Shown one piece after another: positions 24,833 through 32,546 of a DNA stretch of 64,000 nt. The translations under genes were made by a program, and so were the position numbers. Below the pieces are notes generated by a model, which had not been told where the DNA came from, did not search any database, and saw only the letters and a program-made list of their open reading frames with translations. Origin of the DNA: Antarcticibacterium arcticum (GTDB lineage Bacteria; Bacteroidota; Bacteroidia; Flavobacteriales; Flavobacteriaceae); NCBI RefSeq assembly GCF_007993795.1, contig NZ_CP042476.1, forward strand, positions 2,852,001 to 2,916,000. Reading direction: 5' to 3'. Each line of letters begins with the position of its first letter. Positions within the stretch are counted from its first letter, which is position 1.

Positions 24833-24872
24833 AAACCGAAATTTTAGCAAAAAAATTCCGGTTTTTGTTTTG
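24833..24872 (+). terminator. Rho-independent terminator of rseP
   Basis: AAACCG-a-AATTTT pairs with AAAATT-c-CGGTTT (24833-24845 and 24852-24864; one mismatch), then TTTGTTTTG. The same T-run also provides the -33 box of the tRNA promoter. Confidence 0.7.
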
Positions 24873-24900
24873 ATGACATTTAAAAATTGATTTATATTTG
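24868..24900 (+). promoter_or_regulatory. Promoter of tRNA-Asn
   Basis: TTTTG at 24868-24872, a 20-nt spacer and TATATTTG at 24893-24900. Both boxes and the spacing fit the Bacteroidetes housekeeping consensus. The tRNA starts 23 nt downstream. Confidence 0.75.
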
Positions 24901-24922
24901 CAACCGCAAAAGGAAAACACCT

Positions 24923-24996
24923 TCCTCCTTAGCTCAGCTGGTTAGAGCATCTGACTGTTAATCAGAGGGTCCTTGGTTCGAGCCCAAGAGGGGGAG
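24923..24996 (+). tRNA. tRNA-Asn (anticodon GTT)
   Basis: A 74-nt cloverleaf. The acceptor TCCTCCT pairs with AGGGGGA (one G-T pair), discriminator G, CCA not encoded. The anticodon arm is TCTGA-CTGTTAA-TCAGA with anticodon GTT at 24957-24959, and the T arm is CTTGG-TTCGAGC-CCAAG. Its own promoter and terminator flank it. A decayed copy of its 3' part follows about 115 nt downstream. Confidence 0.96.
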
Positions 24997-25001
24997 CAAA
25001 A

Positions 25002-25032
25002 AGCCTGACAGAGATGTCGGGCTTTCTTGTTT
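25002..25032 (+). terminator. Terminator of tRNA-Asn
   Basis: AGCCTGACA / TGTCGGGCT (9-bp stem with one T-G pair, GAGA loop), then TTCTTGTTTT, starting 5 nt after the tRNA. Confidence 0.8.
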
Positions 25033-25071
25033 TATAGTTTTTAAGGAAAGAATCTTTTGGAGTACTGGAAT

Positions 25072-25170
25072 TGTTAATCAGAGCCCCGATAGCTATCGGG
25101 GTTGGTTCGGGCCTGTAATGAAAGATAAGGGGGAGCAAAAGCCTGACAGTTATGTCGGGCTTTCTTGTTT
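25072..25170 (+). repeat. Decayed duplicate of the tRNA-Asn 3' half and its terminator
   Basis: The segment repeats, in order, pieces of 24956-25032: TGTTAATCAGAG (anticodon arm), TTGGTTCGGGCC (T arm, one change), GGGGGAGC (acceptor end) and the terminator hairpin AGCCTGACA / TGTCGGGCT with TTCTTGTTT (25140-25170). Two insertions interrupt it: an 18-bp perfect palindrome CCCCGATAGCTATCGGGG at 25084-25101, and a stretch including AATGAAAGATAA that recurs at 27254-27280. It cannot fold as a working tRNA. It looks like the remnant of integration or duplication at the tRNA 3' end. Confidence 0.75.
25109..25136 (+). repeat. Direct repeat, left copy (flanks the glycosidase-like gene)
   Basis: GGGCCTG-TAATGAAAGATAA-GGGGGAGC, 28 nt. 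The right copy at 27254-27280 differs by one substitution and one missing G. The copies enclose the gene at 25408-27261 and about 270 nt of upstream DNA. No integrase or transposase gene is present between them. Confidence 0.75.
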
Positions 25171-25407
25171 GGTTGGAGAAAGTAGTTTAACCTGAACGAA
25201 TCTACGTAAGAAAATAAAAGCAATAGATTTTATCCTTGAAGGGATAATTCAGAGTGATTATACCAATCATATTCTTTTTATTCTGTCAATATTTATCATT
25301 TTTATTTTAAATTTCAGCATCAATGTTGGTTTTCAGGTAATTCCTGTCTGATGACCGATTTTCAACAACCTTCACAGTAAAGCTTATAAATATTTAAAAT
25401 AAATATA

Positions 25408-27261
25408 ATGAAGCGAAGAAAATTTATTAGCATTAGTGGAATAGCACTCACATCTTCCCTATTGCCAGTTATGACTGCCCGCACATTGGGTTATTTTGGA
25501 ACCGGTGGTAAGGCAAAAATATTTCTTCCTCCAGATGCTTCAAAGCCCACCTGGATCAATACAGAACCTTTACGTTTAGCCTGGTCTCATTTAAGTCCGC
25601 AGCATGCATCGGCAGATCCTGAAGCTGTATTTGACAAGTTGGTCGAGGCAGATTTTAACTGTATCATGAATACCGCTGTCGATGAAGGAGCCTACTATCC
25701 GTCCAATATTTCCTTTAACGAAGCCTGCCCTGCACTTCCGGAAGGAGGGGATCTTTATGGAGATTTGGCTAAATTAGCCAGACAAAACAATATGAGGACT
25801 GGAGCTCGTTTTGATTTCACACATCAAAGTAAAGAAGCACTGGCGGCTCACCCGGAATGGTTTATTCGACATAAAGATGGCAGTACGGTGACTGATGCCG
25901 AGGGACGCGCCAAGCCTTGTCTGAACTCCAATTTTTATCCCATCCAGGCCGTAAATATTATTTCTGAGGTGCTTGAGAACTACGAACCGGATATAGTTTA
26001 CATAAACTGGTTTTTGAACTTTGGGGGCCATGAAAAAATCTGTTATTGTGAAAGTTGTGAACATGGATTTCTGCAGAAATATGGAAGACCCTTGCCTGAT
26101 GAACCCGATGCAGACTTCATCGAATTTATTGAAGAAGCTGCTGATAACTCTTCAAGGATTATAGCAAACGCAATTTTTAAAAAGCGACCCGGAACCCTAT
26201 ATATAAATGCAGACGAGAATGATACCAGTCACGGTCATCATCTGGAAACTCATGCGGGTGATTGGATTTATTCTTCAAGTGAGCAAATCAACCGACAGCG
26301 AGTTTCTTATCCCGGGAGAGTTGGAATTGACCAGTGGTTTTCTTATTCCGGCGATCCTTCTGAATTTGATTCAAATTTAGTGGAAGAAATGAAGGTGCGT
26401 TATTATCAGTTTGGAGCCCACGGCTCACCAATTTCGTTTTGCACTCAAGGGACGTTGTTGAGCCCGTCACATCAAGTAGAGCTTGAAGAGGCAGCCAGGA
26501 TGAATGCGTGGTATAAAGAAAATGCTGATCTTTATGGTCTTCAGCTTAATCGCTCGCGGGTACTGCTTCTATGCAGCCCTGAAACCTCTCCGCGGTCGAA
26601 TCATACAAACAAAGGCATATATGCCCTGATGACAGAATTACATATTCCTGTTGCTGTTTCAGAAAATCCGGATTCTCTGATAAACGCATCACAGGATTAT
26701 GATCTCGTAATCGTTACCCCAGGCGCTATGACAGATGGTCTTGAGGAATATGTTGAAAAAGGAGGTCGAGCATTATTTATCGATCGGCCGCCATCGTTCG
26801 GAATACCTTCAAATTTAGAATTGGCAGAAAAACCGGTCCATATCATCCGAAAAGTAGGGAAGGGACAAATCTCTTTTTTTGGACCATGGGATATTAGCGA
26901 GTACTATAAACGTGAGGCTCCATTAACTGATGTGGATACATTTTCTGATATGATGGACTCCCTGCTTCTGAATGATCGTCAGATCATTACAAATGCTCCC
27001 CCCAGAGTTGAAATGGTTTTCATGTATCAGCCAGATCAGCAGCGTTCACTCCTACATCTGATAAATTGTTCAGGTAAAACCCGAGAAGGGTTTCAGAAGT
27101 CGGAAACATTTCAGGAGATCAATATCGATCTTGCAGGTGAATTTTCTTTGGCAAGGGCAAGAGTTATAGAATCAGATCTGAAATTATCCAAACGCAATGG
27201 AAGATCTTTGCTAAGTTTACCTGTGTTAAACGATTATGAAGTTATTGAACTCAGGGCCTGA
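25408..27261 (+). CDS. Exported putative glycoside hydrolase (GHL6-like, beta-galactosidase-type fold)
   Basis: A 617-residue protein with an N-terminus MKRRKFISISGIALTSSLLP that looks like a twin-arginine or long Sec signal. A TIM-barrel-like region at about 50-360 holds DIVYINWFLNFGG and a paired-Cys segment ICYCESCEHGFLQKYG, as in 'hypothetical glycosyl hydrolase 6' proteins. The C-terminal part (about 385-500, DLVIVTPGAMTDGLEEYVEKGG) resembles the trimerisation domain of GH42 enzymes. Substrate unknown. It is bounded by near-identical 27/28-bp repeats, the right one overlapping its last codons, beside a tRNA and its decayed copy, so it may be acquired DNA. Confidence 0.6.
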   Translation: MKRRKFISISGIALTSSLLPVMTARTLGYFGTGGKAKIFLPPDASKPTWINTEPLRLAWSHLSPQHASADPEAVFDKLVEADFNCIMNTAVDEGAYYPSNISFNEACPALPEGGDLYGDLAKLARQNNMRTGARFDFTHQSKEALAAHPEWFIRHKDGSTVTDAEGRAKPCLNSNFYPIQAVNIISEVLENYEPDIVYINWFLNFGGHEKICYCESCEHGFLQKYGRPLPDEPDADFIEFIEEAADNSSRIIANAIFKKRPGTLYINADENDTSHGHHLETHAGDWIYSSSEQINRQRVSYPGRVGIDQWFSYSGDPSEFDSNLVEEMKVRYYQFGAHGSPISFCTQGTLLSPSHQVELEEAARMNAWYKENADLYGLQLNRSRVLLLCSPETSPRSNHTNKGIYALMTELHIPVAVSENPDSLINASQDYDLVIVTPGAMTDGLEEYVEKGGRALFIDRPPSFGIPSNLELAEKPVHIIRKVGKGQISFFGPWDISEYYKREAPLTDVDTFSDMMDSLLLNDRQIITNAPPRVEMVFMYQPDQQRSLLHLINCSGKTREGFQKSETFQEINIDLAGEFSLARARVIESDLKLSKRNGRSLLSLPVLNDYEVIELRA

Positions 27262-27280
27262 AATGAAAGATAAGGGGAGC
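27254..27280 (+). repeat. Direct repeat, right copy
   Basis: GGGCCTG-AAATGAAAGATAA-GGGGAGC, 27 nt, near-identical to 25109-25136. It includes the TGA stop of the glycosidase-like gene and runs straight into the short repeats that follow. Confidence 0.75.
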
Positions 27281-27362
27281 CCTTAAAGGGCGAAATGTGT
27301 CAACATCCCGTGAAGCGGGATGAAAAAATCTCACATCTATTCAAGCCCTGAAAGGGCGAAAT
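27278..27362. repeat. Pair of short palindromic repeats around a hairpin
   Basis: Two near-identical 19-mers, AGCCCTTAAAGGGCGAAAT (27278-27296) and AGCCCTGAAAGGGCGAAAT (27344-27362), each with a small inverted repeat (GCCCT/AGGGC). Between them is the perfect hairpin CATCCCG-TGAAG-CGGGATG (27304-27322). Such intergenic palindromes are dispersed in many Bacteroidetes genomes. The rest of the 318-base gap up to 27579 shows nothing recognisable. Confidence 0.65.
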
Positions 27363-27579
27363 ACAAATGGATTAGGCAAAACAGCATGCCCCAGTTATAA
27401 AAACCTTTTCTTTTGTAATAGGATTAAAAATACACTTAGAGTACCTATAACCAAGCCTCACTTTTTAAGCTTCCCTTTTTATAATCCCCCTTATTTGCCT
27501 TACCTTTAAATCGGGGTAGTTTGACGATTATATAAACTGGTTTTGCATTTATTAATTTAATTCTTTAAAAGCACCAAAC

Positions 27580-28134
27580 ATGAAGATCACCTATAAAAAT
27601 ATACAGTTAGTAGCCGTGCGCGGCGATATTGGGAACCAGCCCGATGTTGATGCAGTTGTAAATGCTGCCAACGCTGAACTTAAAATTGGCGGTGGGGTAG
27701 CAGCTGCGATTCATCGCACCGCAGGACCCGAACTTTATGAGGCCAGCAAACACCTTGCGCCCCTTAGCCCGGGACAGGCGGTGATCACCGGTGCGTTTAA
27801 TCTTCCAAATGATCATGTAATTCATTGTCGTGGACCGGTATATGGTAAAGATAAGCCGGAGGAGAAATTCCTGGCAAACTGCTATAAGAATGCCTTGAAA
27901 TTGGCCGAAGAGAATCAGATTTCTTCAATAGCATTCCCCGCTATATCTACCGGGGCTTTTAATTACCCATTTGAGGAGGCTACAAAAATTGCTTTTCAAA
28001 CCATTACTGCTGAGGTGGAGAACCTAAAATATGTTGAAAAGATAAAATTTGTTCTAAACGGGGAAGATGACTTGAAACTTTATACCGAATATTTGCAGGA
28101 ATTGAGCAGTTCACATTCTCATACAAATAAATAA
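27580..28134 (+). CDS. Macrodomain protein (ADP-ribose / O-acetyl-ADP-ribose hydrolase type)
   Basis: A 184-residue single macrodomain. The ADP-ribose-binding loops are visible: VDAVVNAANAELKIGGGVAAA (residues about 24-44) and the phosphate loop FPAISTGAFNYPFEEA (about 122-137). Such proteins bind ADP-ribose and often hydrolyse O-acetyl-ADP-ribose or ADP-ribosyl groups. pncB starts one base after its stop and pncA follows directly, so all three are one operon. That points to a role in NAD turnover: recovery of ADP-ribose products formed when NAD is consumed (inference). Confidence 0.9.
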   Translation: MKITYKNIQLVAVRGDIGNQPDVDAVVNAANAELKIGGGVAAAIHRTAGPELYEASKHLAPLSPGQAVITGAFNLPNDHVIHCRGPVYGKDKPEEKFLANCYKNALKLAEENQISSIAFPAISTGAFNYPFEEATKIAFQTITAEVENLKYVEKIKFVLNGEDDLKLYTEYLQELSSSHSHTNK

Positions 28135-28135
28135 A

Positions 28136-29539
28136 ATGCTTGATTTTTCAGCTACTTATACAGACCAGTACCAACTGGCAATGGCACAGGTCTACTTTCA
28201 AAATGGACAGAAGGATACCACTGCGGTCTTTGATTATTTTTTCAGAAAATTACCATTCGGAAATGGATATGCGATCTTTGCCGGTCTTGAGGATCTTCTG
28301 GAAGTACTGGAAAATTTAAGGTTCAATGAAAAGGACCTTAATTATTTGAAAAACCAGGGATTTCCCCGGGATTTTATTGAATACCTCAGCCAGTTTAGAT
28401 TCAGGGGAAACATTTATTCTTCAAGAGAAGGGGATGTAGTATTTCCAACCCGCCCGGTGCTGCAGGTAGAAGCTACCATGATAGAGGCGCAGCTAATAGA
28501 AACCATACTTCTCAACCTGCTTAATTTTCAAACCCTCATTGCTACAAAAGCCAGCCGGATTAGACTGGTAGCAGGGGAGCGGGGGTTACTGGACTTTGGT
28601 CTCAGGCGGGCTCAGGGCCCCGGAGGCTATTATGCCAGCAGAGCAGCCGTAATTGGAGGGTTTAACGGCACAAGCAATGTGATTGCGGGCAGGGATTTTA
28701 ATATTCCTGTTGCAGGTACTATGGCACATTCTTTTGTGCAGAGTTATGAGGATGAGTTAACCTCTTTCCGGGCTTTTGCCAAAGGAAGGCCAAAGGATTG
28801 TGTGCTCCTTGTTGATTCGTATGACACGCTAAAAAGCGGAATTCCTAATGCCATCATTGTTGGAAAGGAAATGGAAATTGCCGGGGAGAAATTGGCCGGG
28901 ATAAGGCTTGATAGTGGCGATCTTGCATATCTCGCGAAACAAAGCAGGAAAATGCTTAATGAAGCAGGACTTACTTATGTTAAGATAGCAGTTTCAAATC
29001 AATTGGATGAATTTGTTATAAAAAGTTTACTGGAGCAAAACGCCCCAATAGATACCTTTGGAGTTGGAACTAATCTGGTAACAGGAAACCCAGACGGGGC
29101 GTTGGATGGAGTCTACAAACTTGTAGAATCTGGCGGGAAACCCCGTTTAAAAATTTCGGAAAGCCTTTCAAAAATTACCATTCCGCATAAAAAACAAGTC
29201 TACAGGTTGAGCAATTCCAAAGGGGAACTTATAGGGGCCGATGCTATAACTCTTAGGGAAGAAACACGTATTGACAGCATGCACGATCCAAAAGAAAGCC
29301 TGAAATCACTGAATGTAAGTGAGTATTCCTTAGAAGCTTTATTGCAACCCGTAATGTTAAATGGAAAGCGAATGGAAGCTTCTCGTGGCCTTACCCAAAT
29401 TGCTGAATATTCAAAACATAGACTGGCGTCTCTTCCTGCCGAATATAAACGCTTTTATAATCCGCATATCTACAAAGTAGGGATTAGTACCAACCTTAAG
29501 AAAGAAAGGGAAGATTTGTTGAATAAATACCGAAAGTAA
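28136..29539 (+). CDS. pncB: Nicotinate phosphoribosyltransferase
   Basis: A 467-residue enzyme of the Preiss-Handler route: nicotinate + PRPP to nicotinate mononucleotide. Recognisable segments are YTDQYQLAMAQVYF at the start, the FGLRRAQGPGGYYASRAA active-site loop, and IRLDSGDLAYLAKQSRK with VSNQLDEF for phosphate binding. Middle gene of the macrodomain-pncB-pncA operon; pncA begins at the next base after its stop. Full length and intact. Confidence 0.95.
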   Translation: MLDFSATYTDQYQLAMAQVYFQNGQKDTTAVFDYFFRKLPFGNGYAIFAGLEDLLEVLENLRFNEKDLNYLKNQGFPRDFIEYLSQFRFRGNIYSSREGDVVFPTRPVLQVEATMIEAQLIETILLNLLNFQTLIATKASRIRLVAGERGLLDFGLRRAQGPGGYYASRAAVIGGFNGTSNVIAGRDFNIPVAGTMAHSFVQSYEDELTSFRAFAKGRPKDCVLLVDSYDTLKSGIPNAIIVGKEMEIAGEKLAGIRLDSGDLAYLAKQSRKMLNEAGLTYVKIAVSNQLDEFVIKSLLEQNAPIDTFGVGTNLVTGNPDGALDGVYKLVESGGKPRLKISESLSKITIPHKKQVYRLSNSKGELIGADAITLREETRIDSMHDPKESLKSLNVSEYSLEALLQPVMLNGKRMEASRGLTQIAEYSKHRLASLPAEYKRFYNPHIYKVGISTNLKKEREDLLNKYRK

Positions 29540-30148
29540 ATGAAAACGCTTGTGCTTATAGATGTTCAGAATGATTTTATTCCCGGTGGTGCTCTTGCGG
29601 TTCCCGGCGGAGATGAAATCATACCAATACTCAACAAGCTCCAGCCTGAATTTGATCTGGTAATTGCCACCCAGGACTGGCATCCTGCAGAGCATTCCAG
29701 TTTTGCCGCAAACCATCCCGGGAAAAATGAATTTGAAGTTATTACCTGGCAGGGACAGGAACAGGTGCTGTGGCCGGTACATTGTGTACAAAAATCCCGG
29801 GGCGCCCGGTTTCATAAGCAACTTGAAATCTCGAGAATTGAGGCAATTTTCAGAAAAGGAATGAATACTGAAATAGACAGTTATAGCGGCTTCTACGATA
29901 ATGCCAAATTAAAATCTACCGGCCTGGCCGGATACCTTAGAGATAAAGGAGCAAAAGATCTGTATTTTGGAGGTCTGGCCGCCGATTATTGTGTGTATTT
30001 TTCAATATTAGATGCACTTGAAGAAGGATTTAATGCTATACTAATTGAAGATGCCACCCGGGCAATAGACCCCGCAGGTTACGAAGAGGCAAAACAAACA
30101 ATCCTCCAACGTGGAGGAAAGATCATTCACAGCAAAGACCTTTTTTAG
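29540..30148 (+). CDS. pncA: Nicotinamidase
   Basis: A 202-residue isochorismatase-fold amidase converting nicotinamide to nicotinate, the substrate for PncB. The catalytic triad is visible: Asp8 in LIDVQNDFIPGGALAVPGG, Lys in FRKGMN and Cys151 in AADYCVYFSI. The metal-binding DWHPAEH segment is present too. It directly follows pncB with no spacer. The operon's transcription converges on the minus-strand gene ending at 30158. Confidence 0.95.
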   Translation: MKTLVLIDVQNDFIPGGALAVPGGDEIIPILNKLQPEFDLVIATQDWHPAEHSSFAANHPGKNEFEVITWQGQEQVLWPVHCVQKSRGARFHKQLEISRIEAIFRKGMNTEIDSYSGFYDNAKLKSTGLAGYLRDKGAKDLYFGGLAADYCVYFSILDALEEGFNAILIEDATRAIDPAGYEEAKQTILQRGGKIIHSKDLF

Positions 30149-30157
30149 TTTACAGAC

Positions 30158-31381
30158 TTAAAATATTTTTTGAAAGGCTTCAATTAACCTGTCAACCTCT
30201 TCCATGGTGTTATAGTGCACAAGGCTAACCCTTACCACGCCTCCATATTTTTCGAGTTCCAGATCGTGTATTAGTTTTTTGGCATAAAAATCCCCATATC
30301 GAATTCCAATATTTTCCTTGTCCACTTCGGCCACAATATCGGGGCTTTTTAATTTTTCATGAACAAAGGAAATGGTAGGCACCCTCAAATCTCCTTCCGC
30401 TTCTGTATGTCCTATAATTCGTATTTGACTCACAGAGTTGAGATAATTAAGCAATTTCGCCGCAAGTTCTTCTTCGTATTGGGCAATAAGTTCAAAACTT
30501 TTTCGGTATTTTTCCCGGGCAGTCGCATTTAAATGCGGAAAATGCATGTCAAAAAATTTGATTAGATATTCGGGAAATGCCCTTAGGCCATAGGTTAGTT
30601 CAAAATTGTAATTTCCCGGCTGGAATTTATAAGGCACATCACCCGGGGTAAAAAAGTAATGGTTTATACCTTTCATTTCGGTTAGAAGATCAAGCCTTCC
30701 GTACATCACAGCCAAATGTGGCCCATACACCTTATACCAGCTGAAAGTATAAAAATCAACATCCAGTTCCTGCACATCAACTTTTCGGTGAGGAGCGTAA
30801 GCAACTCCATCTACACAAATATGAGCCCCGGCATCATGTACAATAGCGGCAATTTCTTTAATAGGATTAATAGTTCCCAAAACATTGGAACAATGGGTTA
30901 AGGCAACCAATTTTGTGCGGGAAGACAAAAGTTTTTCCAGGTCATGGATTTTAAGTTCCAGGGTATCCGGATCTACCTTCCAAATCTTTATTTTGATCCC
31001 TTTATCTTTAAGGTCTGTCCAGCAGGAAACATTGGCTTCATGGTCAGTATTTGTAACAATTACTTCATCCCCCTCTTTCCATTGGGCACTTAAACATAAA
31101 CTCAGTATTCGCAGGAGCATAGTAGAAGAAGGACCAATTACCACCTCTTTAATATCCCGGGTATTTAACAATCCTGCTATCTGTTCTGTCACTTTCGTGA
31201 GGCGATCTCCCGCCATTGCCGAAACTTTGTAAGATGCACCCAGCTGCACATTGGAATGAATTAGATAGTCGCTAATATAATCGACCGAAGAACCCAGGAT
31301 CTGGGATCCTCCGGCATTATCCATAAATACAAATCCGCTGTTGAGGGCGGGAAACTGTTCTCTCACAAAATTGATTTCCAT
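30158..31381 (-). CDS. Cysteine desulfurase-like aminotransferase class V protein
   Basis: A 407-residue PLP enzyme. The Schiff-base lysine is in FSWYKVYGPH and the PLP phosphate and ring contacts are in the VTNTDHEANVSCW and ICVDGVAYAPHR segments. It belongs to the cysteine-desulfurase-like family without neighbouring suf/isc genes, so a role in iron-sulfur assembly should not be assumed; the physiological substrate is unknown. No catalytic Cys loop can be assigned with certainty. Intact and monocistronic. Confidence 0.82.
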   Translation of the reverse strand: MEINFVREQFPALNSGFVFMDNAGGSQILGSSVDYISDYLIHSNVQLGASYKVSAMAGDRLTKVTEQIAGLLNTRDIKEVVIGPSSTMLLRILSLCLSAQWKEGDEVIVTNTDHEANVSCWTDLKDKGIKIKIWKVDPDTLELKIHDLEKLLSSRTKLVALTHCSNVLGTINPIKEIAAIVHDAGAHICVDGVAYAPHRKVDVQELDVDFYTFSWYKVYGPHLAVMYGRLDLLTEMKGINHYFFTPGDVPYKFQPGNYNFELTYGLRAFPEYLIKFFDMHFPHLNATAREKYRKSFELIAQYEEELAAKLLNYLNSVSQIRIIGHTEAEGDLRVPTISFVHEKLKSPDIVAEVDKENIGIRYGDFYAKKLIHDLELEKYGGVVRVSLVHYNTMEEVDRLIEAFQKIF

Positions 31382-31563
31382 TCTTAAATAATATTAAATA
31401 GTTTTCCCTAACAAGGTGCGGGGTCTTGCGATTGCTTATCTCCCGGAAAGATAATCAATTTAAAAAACTCCAAATTGGCCGTACAATTTTTAGCTGGACA
31501 TTTAACAGTTTCAAATCTAATTTTTACTTAAATTAGACGTGTAACTAATTAAATATCAGCGTA

Positions 31564-32388
31564 ATGAAGAAGAAAAATTTCCTCAGAGCGCCCCAAACCT
31601 CCTTTAACCTATTCCCCCTGTTATTTATTTTTTTAATGCTGGCTTGTGAACCTGAAGTCGTTTTACAAAATGACACTACGCATGCAGATCTTTCCTTTAC
31701 CAGGTCTAAGGACCAGACGGGGAAGCTAACCACTTACAGGGGTCCCGCCATTTCATTTTACAAAGGAGTTGCCCAGGCAATGGTAACCATGACTCATGAG
31801 GGTGAACCCCATTCCATTGGATTTAGATTTTCTGAACGGTCCCTGGAAAATTTGCCCATGCATATGGATGAGCTTAGCCTTGAACTTCCCAGACAGGCAA
31901 AAGGATTGGCATTTGATCACATAGATGTAGGTTGGATGCCTACAGGGCATTTCCCTCCCGGAGTTTTTGACATCCCTCATTTTGATATTCATTTTTACAT
32001 GGTCTCAAAGGAAGAAAAGATGTTGATCAATGATGCTGCAAAAGCGGAAATTTTACCTGCCGCAGAATTCCGTCCTCCGTTTTATATTCCCACCGATGGT
32101 TATGAACTATATATGGGTAAACATTGGATCAATTTGATGTCCCCTGAATTTCAGGGCAGTACATTTACCCATGCTTTTATTTATGGTTCCTATGATGGAG
32201 AATTCATGTTTTATGAACCCATGATTACACGGGATTTTCTTATGGAAAAAGTTAGTGGTCAATATCCTATAACCCAGCCTGCTGCTTTCCAGCGTACCGG
32301 TTATTATTACCCAACTATTTACACAATAAATTACGACGCTACCAAAAAAGAATATACCGTTCTCCTTGAAGGCATGGTATTACGGTAA
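31564..32388 (+). CDS. Lipoprotein with DUF5602 (TTHB210-like) domain
   Basis: A 274-residue protein with a long lipoprotein signal (lipobox LMLAC, Cys27). The mature part contains a His-rich beta core: DHIDVGWMPTGHFPPGVFD, IPHFDIHFYMVS, and a later MGKHWINLMSPEF. This arrangement is typical of TTHB210-like/DUF5602 proteins, whose function is unknown; the histidines suggest metal binding. Ends in a clear terminator. Confidence 0.78.
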   Translation: MKKKNFLRAPQTSFNLFPLLFIFLMLACEPEVVLQNDTTHADLSFTRSKDQTGKLTTYRGPAISFYKGVAQAMVTMTHEGEPHSIGFRFSERSLENLPMHMDELSLELPRQAKGLAFDHIDVGWMPTGHFPPGVFDIPHFDIHFYMVSKEEKMLINDAAKAEILPAAEFRPPFYIPTDGYELYMGKHWINLMSPEFQGSTFTHAFIYGSYDGEFMFYEPMITRDFLMEKVSGQYPITQPAAFQRTGYYYPTIYTINYDATKKEYTVLLEGMVLR

Positions 32389-32404
32389 AGGTCTTGCATT
32401 ATAT

Positions 32405-32433
32405 AAAAAAGCTGCTTGAGGGCAGCTTTTTTT
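32405..32433 (+). terminator. Rho-independent terminator
   Basis: AAAAAAGCTGC / GCAGCTTTTTTT with a 6-nt loop (32405-32415 and 32422-32433), 16 nt after the DUF5602 gene. Confidence 0.85.
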
Positions 32434-32503
32434 ATGGAATAGATTATTTTACATTTCCTTGGTTTTCCCATATTTAATGGGTTTTTCTTTTTAAAGGAAA
32501 TGC

Positions 32504-32511
32504 TATATTTG
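32504..32511 (+). promoter_or_regulatory. -7 promoter element of the M28 peptidase gene
   Basis: TATATTTG matches TAnnTTTG and lies 36 bases before the ATG at 32547. The -33 region is a poor match. Confidence 0.45.
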
Positions 32512-32546
32512 GAAACATAGTATTATTATCAATTTAAACCTTATAA

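Noticed and set aside
25072..25136. A second tRNA-Asn gene
   Set aside because: It lacks the 5' acceptor and D arm and has insertions in the variable and T arms, so it cannot fold. Annotated as a decayed repeat.
30158..31381. Cysteine desulfurase SufS for iron-sulfur assembly
   Set aside because: No suf genes nearby and the sequence is of the desulfurase-like branch; the general name is safer.
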